Assembly (NCBI RefSeq): GCF_900060185.1
Contig: NZ_FIZY01000023.1
Span: 1-64,000 of the forward strand
Direction: 5' to 3'
Source of the DNA: Grimontia marina
GTDB taxonomy: Bacteria; Pseudomonadota; Gammaproteobacteria; Enterobacterales; Vibrionaceae
Length of the DNA stretch: 64,000 nt
Part shown: positions 8,342 through 16,393 of the stretch, one piece after another
How positions within the stretch are numbered: the stretch's first letter is position 1
Layout: every line of letters starts with the position of its first letter
Position numbers and translations under genes: made by a program
The notes under the pieces: model-generated
Told to the model about the DNA's origin: nothing
The model's database searches: none
What the model saw: only the letters and a program-made list of their open reading frames with translations

Positions 8342-8389
8342 CGACTCATAATCGATTGGTCCTTAGTTCAAATCCGCGAGGGTTCACTA
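8342..8389 (+). other. Truncated tRNA(CAT)-like 3' half, probable att site
   Basis: The sequence contains an anticodon-arm-like block CGACTCATAATCG (loop CTCATAA, anticodon CAT), then ATTGGTCC and a T-loop TTCAAATCC, followed by GAGGGTTCACTA in place of an acceptor stem and CCA. This resembles the 3' half of a bacterial tRNA-Ile2 or tRNA-Met (CAT). The D-arm and 5' half are absent and the T-stem no longer pairs, so it is not a working tRNA. P4-type integrases commonly recombine at such 3' ends, so I read it as attL/attR. The matching second copy is not in the window. Confidence 0.55.
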
Positions 8390-8397
8390 TATTCCAG

Positions 8398-8432
8398 AAG
8401 GTTAACAGGCGTAATGCCTACTAACCTTTTTT
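8398..8432 (+). terminator. Rho-independent terminator after the tRNA-like remnant
   Basis: AAGGTTA (8398-8404) pairs with TAACCTT (8422-8428), with an inner GGC/GCC, followed by a T-run to 8432. It probably once terminated the tRNA transcript. Confidence 0.75.
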
Positions 8433-8621
8433 GTGTCTTCCGTTTTTTAGTCAAACAAGGAATGGCTATCGGGCCGCCAAACGTGATGAAAAAGCATGGG
8501 GCGGTTTACTCGGCGCCTTTTGCAGACATCACTGCGCATTAGGGAGCAACTTGATACCATCAAATAGGGGGATTATCGAAAGGATCAAACAACCGACAGT
8601 TCAGCGCCAGATTGACTTTCC

Positions 8622-9008
8622 CTAGCGCTTTGGCTTGCCAAAGCGCTCGGCTAAGTACTTTTTTTCAAGGTCAATGCCGTACTCGTTTTTCACCAGCACT
8701 ACCACATCGTCATAAATCATATTCCTGGCTTCAGCATTGGCGAGTTCGCGTTCGAGTCGCTTTATCTTTTGTGCAGGTGTTTCGGACGATATAGACACAG
8801 GAGAATGCGTACGAGGTCGTGACCAATCCAACTTACCGTGTTTTCTGAGCCAGACAAGCACGGTACTGCGACCTTGAATACCATAATGCTGTTGAGCCTG
8901 TTTATAGGTCAGCTTGCCTTTTTCGACTTGGGAAACCACGTCCAGTTTGAAGGCAAGGGAGTAGTCACGTTGAGTGCGTTTAAGCGTTGTCTTTCCTGGG
9001 GTGCTCAT
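8622..9008 (-). mobile_element. IS3-family orfA transposase; orfB missing
   Basis: 128 aa from the ATG at 9008 (GGAGA 9 bases upstream). Basic N-terminus TLKRTQRDYSLAFKLDVVSQVEKG, HTH YKQAQQHYGIQGRSTVLVWLRKHG, then a leucine-zipper-like coiled coil (PAQKIKRLERELANAEARNMIYDDVV). This is the OrfA of IS3/IS150-type elements, the DNA-binding half of the frameshift transposase. In the 190 bases downstream I see no OrfB start or DDE segment, so the copy is truncated and should be inactive alone. It interrupts another gene (see 9050-9123). Confidence 0.8.
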
Positions 9009-9049
9009 AGATAAGTCTCCAATGTGCCTACTTATCTCAGGGCGTGACA

Positions 9050-9123
9050 TTACTTAAAATGCGACTCACTGTCTCGGCAAAGGAGAGAAACACCCCACAT
9101 TTAACAACCTGTTTATCCATCAT
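9050..9123 (-). pseudogene. 5' end of a gene cut by the IS3 insertion
   Basis: A tandem ATG at 9123 with AAGGAC a few bases upstream opens MMDKQVVKCGVFLSFAETVS and then runs into the IS3 end (a TGTCACGCC end near 9050) and a stop at 9037. The first 24 codons look like a genuine gene start. I do not recognise the family. No continuation is visible left of the IS. Confidence 0.4.
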
Positions 9124-9477
9124 ATTGTCCTTATCAGAAACACAAAAAACGCCCAATGGCGATGCTCACTAATAAGTTAGTGTGTTTTCACTCTCTGTTT
9201 TTAAAATCGCTGATTTACGCGACCGAACCTTGATTTTCCCGTTATTGCTACACCAACGAGGCCAAAGATAACAACCCCCCCAGTTACCCAGACAGGGAAG
9301 AGTTATACACTATTTAACACTCCCAACAGAAAATAAATTCATCCTGGCAGGGTGCGCAATTTTAAAAAAAACGGCGCTGTTCGTAGAACCTCTAAATTAT
9401 CCAAGGCTCCAGTGAAGTCAGAATAAGGTTGGTTTTCTATACGCCAGACATGGTATTCGCCTCTTTGGCTCACCTGA
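9124..9477. other. Intergenic, no gene seen
   Basis: About 350 bases with no open frame worth calling. A short imperfect repeat lies near 9150-9190 (GCTCACTAATAAGTTAGTGTG). The region probably holds the promoter of the broken leftward gene. Confidence 0.5.
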
Positions 9478-9762
9478 CGAATTTGTAAGCAACTTTTTGC
9501 CAACTACGCAAAATCTTGCCCCCGCATGACTAGATTCTATGTTTCGCAAACACTAACTTGCCATCAGCCTCTGACTCCTCTAGTTAATATCTATCCTATC
9601 GAACAGGAAGTAGATATGGTCGAGGCGGTTAATGTTGGAGATCGAGTTACTGACTAGGATGACCAACTGGTTACGACTCATTACCATGGACTAGGTAGCT
9701 ACGAGCGTTATGGTGGCGCAGTTTCACCCAAAAGAGTAATGCTATGGGAATTAAAAGATTGA
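9478..9762 (+). pseudogene. Broken ORF with internal TAG, overlapping the Tai4-like gene
   Basis: The frame is open from 9478, has an ATG at 9526, hits a TAG at 9655-9657, and then stays open to a TGA at 9760-9762. The part after the TAG reads like a protein C-terminus (HYHGLGSYERYGGAVSPKRVMLWELKD counted in two pieces: HYHGLGSYERYGG, then AVSPKRVMLWELKD). Its last codons overlap the start of the next gene at 9744, as in translationally coupled effector-immunity pairs. I infer the remnant of an effector matching the immunity gene, possibly a Tae4-like amidase whose family ends in an aromatic-rich segment. The family is not certain. Confidence 0.35.
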
Positions 9763-10169
9763 ACAAACTGGCAGCAGTGACGGTCCTTTCGGCTGGATGT
9801 GCTTATTCTCCGGTAGCCCTCAGTGGGCAGATACTTGAAGCTAGAAATAATCTAAAAGACTACGCACTGGTAAGCTGTCTTATTGCCATCGATCCAGAGA
9901 GTAAATTGGCCAAAGACTTGAATTTCACTAAACGAGCGCTGTCTTTCATGGGTAAAGGTGACTACAGGATTGTTCAAAACGTAGACACATTTGAAACGGA
10001 GAATGATCCCTATACCGAAGCTGTTAACATTCTGATAAGTGAAGCGAATCGCTCTATTGGATATATGAAAGATGGCTCATCATCTAGAACTTATGGTTGC
10101 TTTAATGCCGCAAAATCCGATGTATTTGATGAGTTTATAGTAAGTCAGGATGAGTTTATTGAAGATTAA
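9744..10169 (+). CDS. Tai4-like T6SS immunity protein (exported)
   Basis: 141 aa. An N-terminal hydrophobic segment (LAAVTVLSAGCAYSPVALSG, residues 9-28) looks like a signal peptide, with a Cys at 19 that could also be a lipobox. The mature part starts with NNLKDYALVSCLIAI and ends with SRTYGCFNAAKSDVFDEFI. The paired Cys positions, helical content and length fit the T6SS amidase immunity family Tai4, which acts in the periplasm by binding the Tae4 amidase. It overlaps the broken ORF upstream, so it may be an orphan immunity gene. Assignment is by resemblance and could be wrong at family level. Confidence 0.45.
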   Translation: MGIKRLNKLAAVTVLSAGCAYSPVALSGQILEARNNLKDYALVSCLIAIDPESKLAKDLNFTKRALSFMGKGDYRIVQNVDTFETENDPYTEAVNILISEANRSIGYMKDGSSSRTYGCFNAAKSDVFDEFIVSQDEFIED

Positions 10170-10812
10170 CGCAACACAAACAAAAAACACAGTCAAAGAG
10201 AGGTGGTTTTTAATTTATAAGTCATTGATTAATAAACAGGATTAATCAGAGAGCAATCCGTCTTTAAGATTGAATCAGACCTGACAGATTGCTTTAATTC
10301 ATTTCTTCCACACTTCGAGTTAGAATTTTTACTCATTCATGCTCTGTTAATATGAGTTTGACTTAGTAAAACTAATTTGAAAGCCCAATCTATTAAGCGA
10401 ACAATAAAAGCTATAAGCAGGGGGCGAAGCCAAATTGATGGTCATATTTTAATATGTGGAGCCACGTTATAAACTCACCTTTGCTCATGCATTTGGTAGA
10501 CTTAATGCGGCTGTATTGCGAGCGCTATTTGCTTTACTAAAGCCGTTCGAAATCCGCTTATTTTTCACAGATTACTTCAATGTCTGCGGGAGAACATTAC
10601 CAAGAGAAAATCACGTTGTAAGCAAAAGATTCACTCAGTGAATTGAGGAGAGCAACTTAACATCAGGTTCAAGATTTAAGCAACTTATCCGTAAAACGAT
10701 CGGATTTTTGGTTCTTTTCATAGCTAAAAAAATACGACCAATTTTGGTATGCACTAAATTTATAAAGTATTAAAGTCGCACTTGTTATTAGTTTAAACTG
10801 GTAAGATAAATA
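10170..10812. other. Intergenic, no confident gene
   Basis: About 640 bases, A/T-rich at the right end. A 61-codon frame at 10456-10641 starts without a clear ribosome binding site and I do not call it. The last 70 bases should carry the promoter of the chaperone-effector pair. Confidence 0.5.
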
Positions 10813-11217
10813 ATGTGTGACCTTTATAATAAAATACTTAAGTTAGTAGAAAATCTCGAATCAGCAACTTTAATTGACAATGAAAATGGTAGCTTCTACG
10901 TAAAAACATCGAATGACGTTTTTTTCTTATTCGTTAGTGCACAAGGCTACACCAAATTATCCTGTTACCCTACAGATGAAAAAGTCAACCCTGATCATTA
11001 TAAGTTAATTTTAGAATACAACGCCTGTTATACCGAAACTGGAATTTCAATAGGTATCGATACAGATGGGCATATATGCTTTCAGACATTAATCCTAGAT
11101 GATGACCTAACAAATACATTTCTTTCATTTACTAGAAAAATCATTGAATGGACAGATTTACTGAGTGGAAATAGAAGTAAAAACACCTCATTTATAAACA
11201 AAGTATTGAGAGTATAA
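10813..11217 (+). CDS. CesT-type type III secretion chaperone
   Basis: 134 aa, acidic and small, with the alpha-beta-beta-beta-alpha-beta-beta-alpha feel of class I T3SS chaperones: N-terminal helix ILKLVENL, strands TLIDNENGSFYVKTSNDVFFLFVS and TKLSCYP, a central helix, then ISIGIDTDGHICFQTLI and a C-terminal helix NTFLSFTRKIIEWTDLL. Such proteins bind the N-terminal region of one effector and deliver it to the secretion ATPase. The gene ends 3 bases before the next ORF, the normal arrangement for a chaperone and its cognate effector. No T3SS apparatus genes are in the window. Confidence 0.6.
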   Translation: MCDLYNKILKLVENLESATLIDNENGSFYVKTSNDVFFLFVSAQGYTKLSCYPTDEKVNPDHYKLILEYNACYTETGISIGIDTDGHICFQTLILDDDLTNTFLSFTRKIIEWTDLLSGNRSKNTSFINKVLRV

Positions 11218-11220
11218 TTA

Positions 11221-12252
11221 ATGAAAATTGAATCGTTTACACAGCCAATATTATCAAAAAGCATAGATAAAGAAATTGTTAAAAATGGCGAAAATATTGA
11301 GACTGCGCCTAGGTTTAACGCCCTCTCATTAGGAAAGAGTGGAGCTAGAACAGCAGCAATCGATGCCATTTCTGAGGGATTAAAAAAAGAATTCGGGCTC
11401 AGTCAAAATGATATTGATAGCTTAATGAAACCAATTAGAGATTCAAAGAAAATCACTGTAGGTGAATTCAATAACCTTGTAAATAAGTTAGGAAAGCAGA
11501 AGTCTACTGCTACGATTGTGAGTGAAATAGTTAAACTACCAGCACAGACTAATACTAACATGGCCAAAACTTGGGTTCATGGTACAGATGCTATTGGTGA
11601 AATACTGTCCAGCCGCGAAGTATGGGGCGGGCATGCAGGCATAAAAGTACTGGGAGGAGATGCCAGTGGTGGGGTTGAAGATAAATCTCAAACCCACCAC
11701 TTCTTTGTTGCTCAAACAGGTGACAAAGGGATTAGTGACAGGCCAGGGAATGCGTTTACTAAAGCTAGGCAGAACGCAGCGAATAAGTTACAGAATAATA
11801 TAGAGCTCGGTTCATGGAAAGCTGCAGGTTATCCTCTTCTGGGCGTTTTAGAGTTTTCAAGTAATCTTGACTCAAGCTTGGATGGGAATACCTTTCAACA
11901 GAAAGGAGATGGAATTGGTGGTATCAATACCTTTATGAATGAAAAGGGCAAGTATACACAAAAGCTTGAAGGTGCCATGAAACCACAAGCGTTGAGACTG
12001 ATGAATGAGCACGATATGGTTAATCTGGCCCTATTTCTAAAAGCAAGCCATGAGTCCGAAGACTTAGAGCAGTTCCTACCAATTCAGATAAGAGTTTTGA
12101 ATGGTGATAATGCTAAAGCATCAGATAACGTCAATAAGTTTTTAAAGAGTGACAATGGTTTTCGTTCTCTTTTCACTACCGATATGGAAAGCGGTTGGAA
12201 AACCTACAATACTCAAGATGTCTTGAACGTAATAGAAAAGCTAAAAGTATAA
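11221..12252 (+). CDS. Putative type III secreted effector
   Basis: 343 aa, no classical signal peptide. The first 90 residues are Ser/Asn/Lys-rich and polar, as expected for a T3 signal plus chaperone-binding region. From about residue 117 there is a folded domain beginning KTWVHGTDAIGEILSSREVWGG. HGT followed by an IL-containing helix recalls ADP-ribosyltransferase/PARP folds, but I cannot identify the remaining catalytic residues with confidence. Further visible segments are HHFFVAQTGDKG and YPLLGVLEFSS. Codon and base usage is A/T-rich, and the pair is isolated among mobile DNA, which suggests horizontal transfer. Activity is unknown; the effector call depends mainly on the adjacent chaperone gene. 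Confidence 0.5.
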   Translation: MKIESFTQPILSKSIDKEIVKNGENIETAPRFNALSLGKSGARTAAIDAISEGLKKEFGLSQNDIDSLMKPIRDSKKITVGEFNNLVNKLGKQKSTATIVSEIVKLPAQTNTNMAKTWVHGTDAIGEILSSREVWGGHAGIKVLGGDASGGVEDKSQTHHFFVAQTGDKGISDRPGNAFTKARQNAANKLQNNIELGSWKAAGYPLLGVLEFSSNLDSSLDGNTFQQKGDGIGGINTFMNEKGKYTQKLEGAMKPQALRLMNEHDMVNLALFLKASHESEDLEQFLPIQIRVLNGDNAKASDNVNKFLKSDNGFRSLFTTDMESGWKTYNTQDVLNVIEKLKV

Positions 12253-12283
12253 AAACTTATCTATTATGACTTTGACATGACCG

Positions 12284-12360
12284 AGCTTGTTGAAAAATGG
12301 ATAGGTTTCTGAGGTACCCATCTGAGCACCTCATTTCATGCAGAAATTCCTCAACAAGCT
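12284..12360. repeat. 77-bp hairpin element (MITE-like or terminator)
   Basis: AGCTTGTTGA (12284-12293) and TCAACAAGCT (12351-12360) are perfect inverted ends. Nested inside are TTTCTG/CAGAAA and AGGT/ACCT pairs. It follows the effector stop by 30 bases and ends in TTT. The shape suits a small IS-derived (MITE-like) element that now may terminate the effector operon. Confidence 0.5.
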
Positions 12361-12410
12361 TTTGCCCATAATCGTGTCAGGCCGACCTGTTCTGGCACAT
12401 TATGCCCCCC

Positions 12411-12460
12411 AAAGTACGGCATCTGAATTACGAATTTTTTTGTAATCAGAACCGTACTTT
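12411..12460. repeat. 50-bp palindromic element
   Basis: AAAGTACGG (12411-12419) pairs with CCGTACTTT (12452-12460), and inside lie CTGA-TTAC and GTAA-TCAG. With the loop of T's it forms one long imperfect hairpin. Probably an intergenic repeat or second MITE-like element. Confidence 0.45.
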
Positions 12461-12519
12461 TCCAATGTTGAAACATACTACCTATGCCATTGTGTCGCAC
12501 AATATCGAAGTATTTGTTA

Positions 12520-12624
12520 TTTCAACGACATATCGCGGAAATCATGGACGTGACCGAAAAAATCAATTCCAGCTGGGGATGGATCGGTATTGAAGCAGCC
12601 GAAACCTTAAACGTTGCTCTTTGA
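12520..12624 (+). pseudogene. Possible remnant of a DUF1851-type immunity gene
   Basis: A short open stretch ending in a TGA at 12622-12624 reads IAEIMDVTEKINSSWGWIGI and continues EAAETLNVALL. The SSWGWIGI segment resembles the T6SS Tdi1/DUF1851 immunity family, but the C-terminal half is missing. It may be a gene scrap left by rearrangement. Low certainty. Confidence 0.25.
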
Positions 12625-13016
12625 ATAGCCTGACGTTGAGTTTTTGGGTTAACACCTGACTTTTTGTAATTGGTAGACAGTCCATAATTTCAAAAGTTAT
12701 CAGGTTAAACTGCTTAGTCGAATCCGGTTCGGCATGTGTCTGTTTGAAAAGAACTGGAGCTAAGTATCATCCGGGTCATACGGCCCCAAAAGCGCTTACC
12801 TTCATGAGAAACAACTAGAAAATATCCTCTACCAGCTACCCCATTACCTCGGCAAAAACTGCTCTCATCTTGGCCGGGTCAATCTCAATTCGCCTTGGAG
12901 ATGGCACGATGTAACATCCAAGTGTTACCACGCTGTTAATAAATTGCGGTTAGATAACCATTAACCGCGCAGACATCGTACTTGCGCTGATTTATAGGAA
13001 CAAAAGGAAGCTAATA
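12625..13016. other. Intergenic, no gene seen
   Basis: About 390 bases without a supportable gene. The last 60 bases lead into the DJ-1/PfpI gene, including an AAAGGAAG ribosome binding site. Confidence 0.5.
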
Positions 13017-13550
13017 ATGGCAAGAGTGCTAATGATCACCGGTGACTTTGTCGAAGACTACGAAAATATGGTTCCTTTCCAGTCGCTTACCGCAATGGGA
13101 CACGAAGTCGATGCGGTGTGCCCGAACAAAAAGATAGGTGAAACCATCGCAACCTCTGTTCATGATTTCGAGGGGGATCAAACCTATACGGAAAAACGAG
13201 GACATAACTTTACCCTCAATGCGTTATTTGAGAATGTAAAAGCTGAAGACTACGAAGCTCTTTACATCCCAGGAGGCCGTTCGCCTGAATACCTTCGTTT
13301 GAACGAGAAAGTGATAGCGCTCGTTCGTGATTTCTTCTCGGCTGATAAACCTGTGGCATCAATTTGCCATGGTATTCAACTACTAACATCTGCTGGGGTG
13401 GTAGAGGGAAAAACACTAACGGCCTACCCTGCCTGCAAACCTGAAGTTGAGCTTGCGAAAGGGAAATATGTAGAAATGGCTATGGATGAAGCGATCACAG
13501 ATGGAAAGCTTGTACAAATCATGATATCAGCAACTTCACCTCATTTCTGA
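13017..13550 (+). CDS. DJ-1/PfpI family protein with altered C-terminus
   Basis: 177 aa. The fold is clear: [33 protein letters not shown], and the nucleophile elbow SICHGIQLL with the conserved Cys (family: AICHGxQLL). These class I glutamine amidotransferase-like proteins act as deglycases, glyoxalases or chaperones. Homologues normally end after TDGxLV with a stretch like TAPAWPAHPxWL..FL. Here TDGKLV is followed by [11 protein letters not shown] and a stop, and no other frame restores the usual ending. The gene thus seems cut and fused to unrelated DNA around 13515. Function may be lost. Confidence 0.85.
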   Translation: MARVLMITGDFVEDYENMVPFQSLTAMGHEVDAVCPNKKIGETIATSVHDFEGDQTYTEKRGHNFTLNALFENVKAEDYEALYIPGGRSPEYLRLNEKVIALVRDFFSADKPVASICHGIQLLTSAGVVEGKTLTAYPACKPEVELAKGKYVEMAMDEAITDGKLVQIMISATSPHF

Positions 13551-14232
13551 GGGTATGCTGCAGTCGTTACTTGTCACTGATTGCAGATGGTGAAATAGCG
13601 AGAGATGACAAACCCTAAGACCATTAAATGCCGCTCCTATTCTGGAGAATGAAATGGCGCGGAGCCAAGCGCGTCAAAAACGTTACGACGCTTAACTCTG
13701 AGCGCCTTTAAGGATTCACGGATCTATAAATTCAATCTTTTTGAGCGCCTGCTTCATTGGTCCAATAGTCATATCTATGTTTACCTAAACCACCTGAAGA
13801 TACTCGAATTCAGGTGTTTGGAGCATAAGGCGAGAGCCCCTGAAAAGCCTCTTGAATATCCTCTTTCCCTTCATTTTCCTATCTATCAGCGGCTCTTCCC
13901 GAGATATTCTAAAAAGTTAATCGTCTCAATATTGCAATATGGGACATGGCACTAATCGTTTACTCATATTCTCTTTTATGCGACTCAATTGACTGCATGC
14001 TTTCATTTAGTCTCTCCAGAGTCGTTGAGAAAAAGTAGTATTCTCAATGTTAAGACAATTACCAGTACATCAAATGCCTGCGACACAAACACTGCTCAAG
14101 AATTATTCACACACTGACTTCTGACTTTTTGAGAAAGTAGCGTGGAGTCGTTCTTGGAGACTCGTTTTCTTTCGCACACATTCAAATTTAAGTGTAAGTC
14201 ACTGGATAAAAACCAAAGGATTGGGAGGTAGC
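13551..14232. other. Intergenic with an inverted-repeat fragment
   Basis: About 680 bases without a gene. At 13790-13825 ACCTGAAGAT...GAATTCAGGT forms a short palindrome similar to the ends of the repeat at 18258-18523, so it is likely a partial copy of the same family. The final bases hold the ribosome binding site GGGAGGT for the next gene. Confidence 0.5.
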
Positions 14233-15000
14233 TTGTCTACGGTCACAAAGTCTTTAAATTTCACCTCTCTCGTTGAAGAGAGCAACAAGAGAATTGCGGA
14301 CATTAAGCGCGAGCAAAATTCGTCTGTGACAAGCACGGCGCGGAATTTAGGGTTTGCTGGATTTGCGCTTGTTGGATTGATGCTTTTGGGGACGATCCTG
14401 TTTCAGATAATTACCGGTGTTATTGCTCTGGTGGTTGGGCTTGGTGCTGTGGCACTTATGGTTTACGCCTTTCGTTATCTGAAAATGGCGGATCCCATGA
14501 TTAAGCAAAAAATGCGTAATCATGTTTTAAAGAAAATGATTGAAGAAGCGAAAACTCACAAAATTGAAACCTTGACCCATATGGTTATTGAGTCAGGGAA
14601 TCGTTTAGATTCTGCACGTGCAGCAAGGGACAAAATGGGTGGTTTTGTCAATAAAATCAATGCACGGCTCAAAACATCAAATAAAGAGTCATCTAACTAC
14701 GCAAGAAAGGTTGAGATGGCTGAAAAAGTTGAAGCCGCTTATGGCATGGTAAAAGCCAACGTAGATCGAGCCGCCCGGGCGCATAAAGAATTAGAAATAA
14801 AAGTCCGCGATTATAAAGAAATGGCTGAATTTTCTGACATGGTGGGTGACGCACTGAAATTTGCCAATGATTCCAACGGTAACAAACTTGAGGAAATGCT
14901 TGGCATGGAAGCGTTTGCAGCCATTGAACAAGACTTCCATGAAGCCATGGTGAGTGTTGAGAACTCCGTTGCGGATTACGAAATTGACAACAAAGAATAG
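14233..15000 (+). CDS. Two-helix membrane protein with long coiled coil
   Basis: 255 aa, read from a TTG at 14233 because GGGAGGT lies just upstream; another TTG at 14221 is in frame but has poorer spacing. Residues about 38-83 form two adjacent membrane helices (GFALVGLMLLGTILFQIITGV, split here: GFALVGLMLLGTILF / IITGVIALVVGLGAVALMVY). The rest is highly charged and helical, with heptad-like stretches (KIETLTHMVIESGNRLDSAR, VEMAEKVEAAYGMVKANVD) suggesting a cytoplasmic coiled coil, somewhat like PspA or stomatin-associated proteins. I do not recognise a family. It is the first gene of a tight three-gene set with a small membrane protein and a TAXI-type binding protein. Confidence 0.75.
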   Translation: MSTVTKSLNFTSLVEESNKRIADIKREQNSSVTSTARNLGFAGFALVGLMLLGTILFQIITGVIALVVGLGAVALMVYAFRYLKMADPMIKQKMRNHVLKKMIEEAKTHKIETLTHMVIESGNRLDSARAARDKMGGFVNKINARLKTSNKESSNYARKVEMAEKVEAAYGMVKANVDRAARAHKELEIKVRDYKEMAEFSDMVGDALKFANDSNGNKLEEMLGMEAFAAIEQDFHEAMVSVENSVADYEIDNKE

Positions 15001-15008
15001 GAGCTGAT

Positions 15009-15185
15009 ATGTCGAATATCGAGCAAGAGACTAAAGTCGGTAAAACAACGAAAGTGATGCAGATTTTCATTGGTATTTTGTGCGCTGCGACTTTGGCTCT
15101 GGGTGTTCTTAGCTTCCTAAGTACGACAAACGGAGATTCATCAGAAAGCCACAACAACAACGTATTAACGGAAAGCCCATTTTAA
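15009..15185 (+). CDS. Small single-pass membrane protein (58 aa)
   Basis: ATG at 15009, 8 bases after the previous stop with GGAG upstream. It has a polar N-terminus (SNIEQETKVGKTTKV), one membrane helix (MQIFIGILCAATLALGVLSFL) and a polar tail rich in Ser/Asn. Coupling to both neighbours and the clean ribosome binding site support a real gene. Function unknown; likely a membrane partner of the other two products. Confidence 0.65.
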   Translation: MSNIEQETKVGKTTKVMQIFIGILCAATLALGVLSFLSTTNGDSSESHNNNVLTESPF

Positions 15186-15204
15186 GCTAAAGGAGAATAG
15201 CGAA

Positions 15205-16176
15205 ATGAAACATCAATATTTGGTGGCTGCTGCACTCGCAGTATCTTTTATATCGAGCCCTTTGGTAGCTAAAGAGCTTGTGATGGGAACCGGCGGTCCT
15301 ACGGGTAACTATTTTGGTATGGGTAATGATATTGCTGAATACTGTGCCGATGAAGTAACAGACTTCGACTTAACCATCACAAACTCCGGTGGGTCTGTTG
15401 ATAACTTGCTCGGTATTACCAATAAGAAGTATGCACTCGGTATGGTGCAAGAAGATGTTCTTAACTTTCATGCTAAGCGCTCACCCAAACAGGTCAATAA
15501 AAACCGCATAAAGGTTCTATCTGGTTTACACGAAGAAGCCGTACACCTTTTAATTCCTAAAAACTACAAACCCAAGGGTAATGATAGTGGCGGAATGTGG
15601 ACTAAGTGGTTCGGTGGCTCTGAAAAGAAAGCACAGAAGTTTGAACTCCCTATGCTAAAAGGACAGACAGTAGGCTCATGGGGAGGCTCGATGGTCTCGG
15701 CACAAGCGCTGAGCTACTTCTTCAATTTGAATCTCTCTGTCGTTGAAGCCGCCAACAACCCAAATGACACCAGCATGCCGCTAGTTTTGGTTGGTGGTGC
15801 ACCTTACGCAGTGGTTGATGAGTATTTGAAAACGGGTAAGTGGACATTGGCAGAACTGGATTATGACCAAATTTCCCAGACGGCCGGTTTCTACAGCAAG
15901 CAAAACGTTAATTACCAAATTGCTGGCAAAGTGCAGTCAATTGAGACCGTTGGTGTGCGCGCACTATTGGTAGGCAAGTCCTTCCGTAAGAAAAAACGAA
16001 ACGCATCGATGATTGAATTGGCAACGTGTATTTATGCCAATGTTGCTGACTTGGCTGATGATCCTAACACGAACCCTAACTGGGCAAGTGTTTATGACTA
16101 TCTAGAAGATGAGGGCCAATCAGATTGGTCTTACTTCCCTCTTGATGAAGATAAGTTAGAGGACGAAGAGTACTAG
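15205..16176 (+). CDS. TAXI-family periplasmic substrate-binding protein
   Basis: 323 aa with a signal peptide (LVAAALAVSFISSPLVAKE, cleavage after VAK or near residue 22). The start of the mature part (ELVMGTGGPTGNYFGMGNDIA) is the hallmark of TRAP-associated extracytoplasmic immunogenic (TAXI) solute-binding proteins, followed by TITNSGGSVDNLLGI and GMVQEDVLN. These normally feed a TRAP DctQM-type permease with glutamate or other acids. No TRAP permease is nearby; instead the gene follows two membrane proteins of unknown family. The C-terminus is unusually acidic (DEDKLEDEEY). Either it shares a permease encoded elsewhere or acts as a sensor with its neighbours. Confidence 0.85.
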   Translation: MKHQYLVAAALAVSFISSPLVAKELVMGTGGPTGNYFGMGNDIAEYCADEVTDFDLTITNSGGSVDNLLGITNKKYALGMVQEDVLNFHAKRSPKQVNKNRIKVLSGLHEEAVHLLIPKNYKPKGNDSGGMWTKWFGGSEKKAQKFELPMLKGQTVGSWGGSMVSAQALSYFFNLNLSVVEAANNPNDTSMPLVLVGGAPYAVVDEYLKTGKWTLAELDYDQISQTAGFYSKQNVNYQIAGKVQSIETVGVRALLVGKSFRKKKRNASMIELATCIYANVADLADDPNTNPNWASVYDYLEDEGQSDWSYFPLDEDKLEDEEY

Positions 16177-16393
16177 CTGGCGCTCAATCATAAGGCAGAT
16201 ACAGCCAGGGAGTTTTAGATTCCTCTCGGTATACTCTCTTTGCTCTGACTCGCTCTAGCGCTTGGTTGTTCCTATGCCAGGTACTAGAGCTGATTCGTTT
16301 GCCTTGGTCGCCCCAAAAAGGAGGCGTGCGCTGGGAACTTCAGCATGGGTATTTTCGCTAATTTCGCTAAATTTGAAAAAGCGCCTTCTTTTT

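Noticed and set aside
8431-8625. Plus-strand 64-codon ORF beside the IS3 remnant
   Set aside because: Begins inside the T-run of the terminator and has no family resemblance.
10456-10641. 61-codon ORF in the gap before the chaperone gene
   Set aside because: No ribosome binding site and no supporting context; could be a remnant, but I cannot support it.
9744-12252. Integron cassette array with attC sites
   Set aside because: The immunity/effector genes look cassette-like, but I found no attC-type imperfect repeats with core sites and the genes are not in a regular array.
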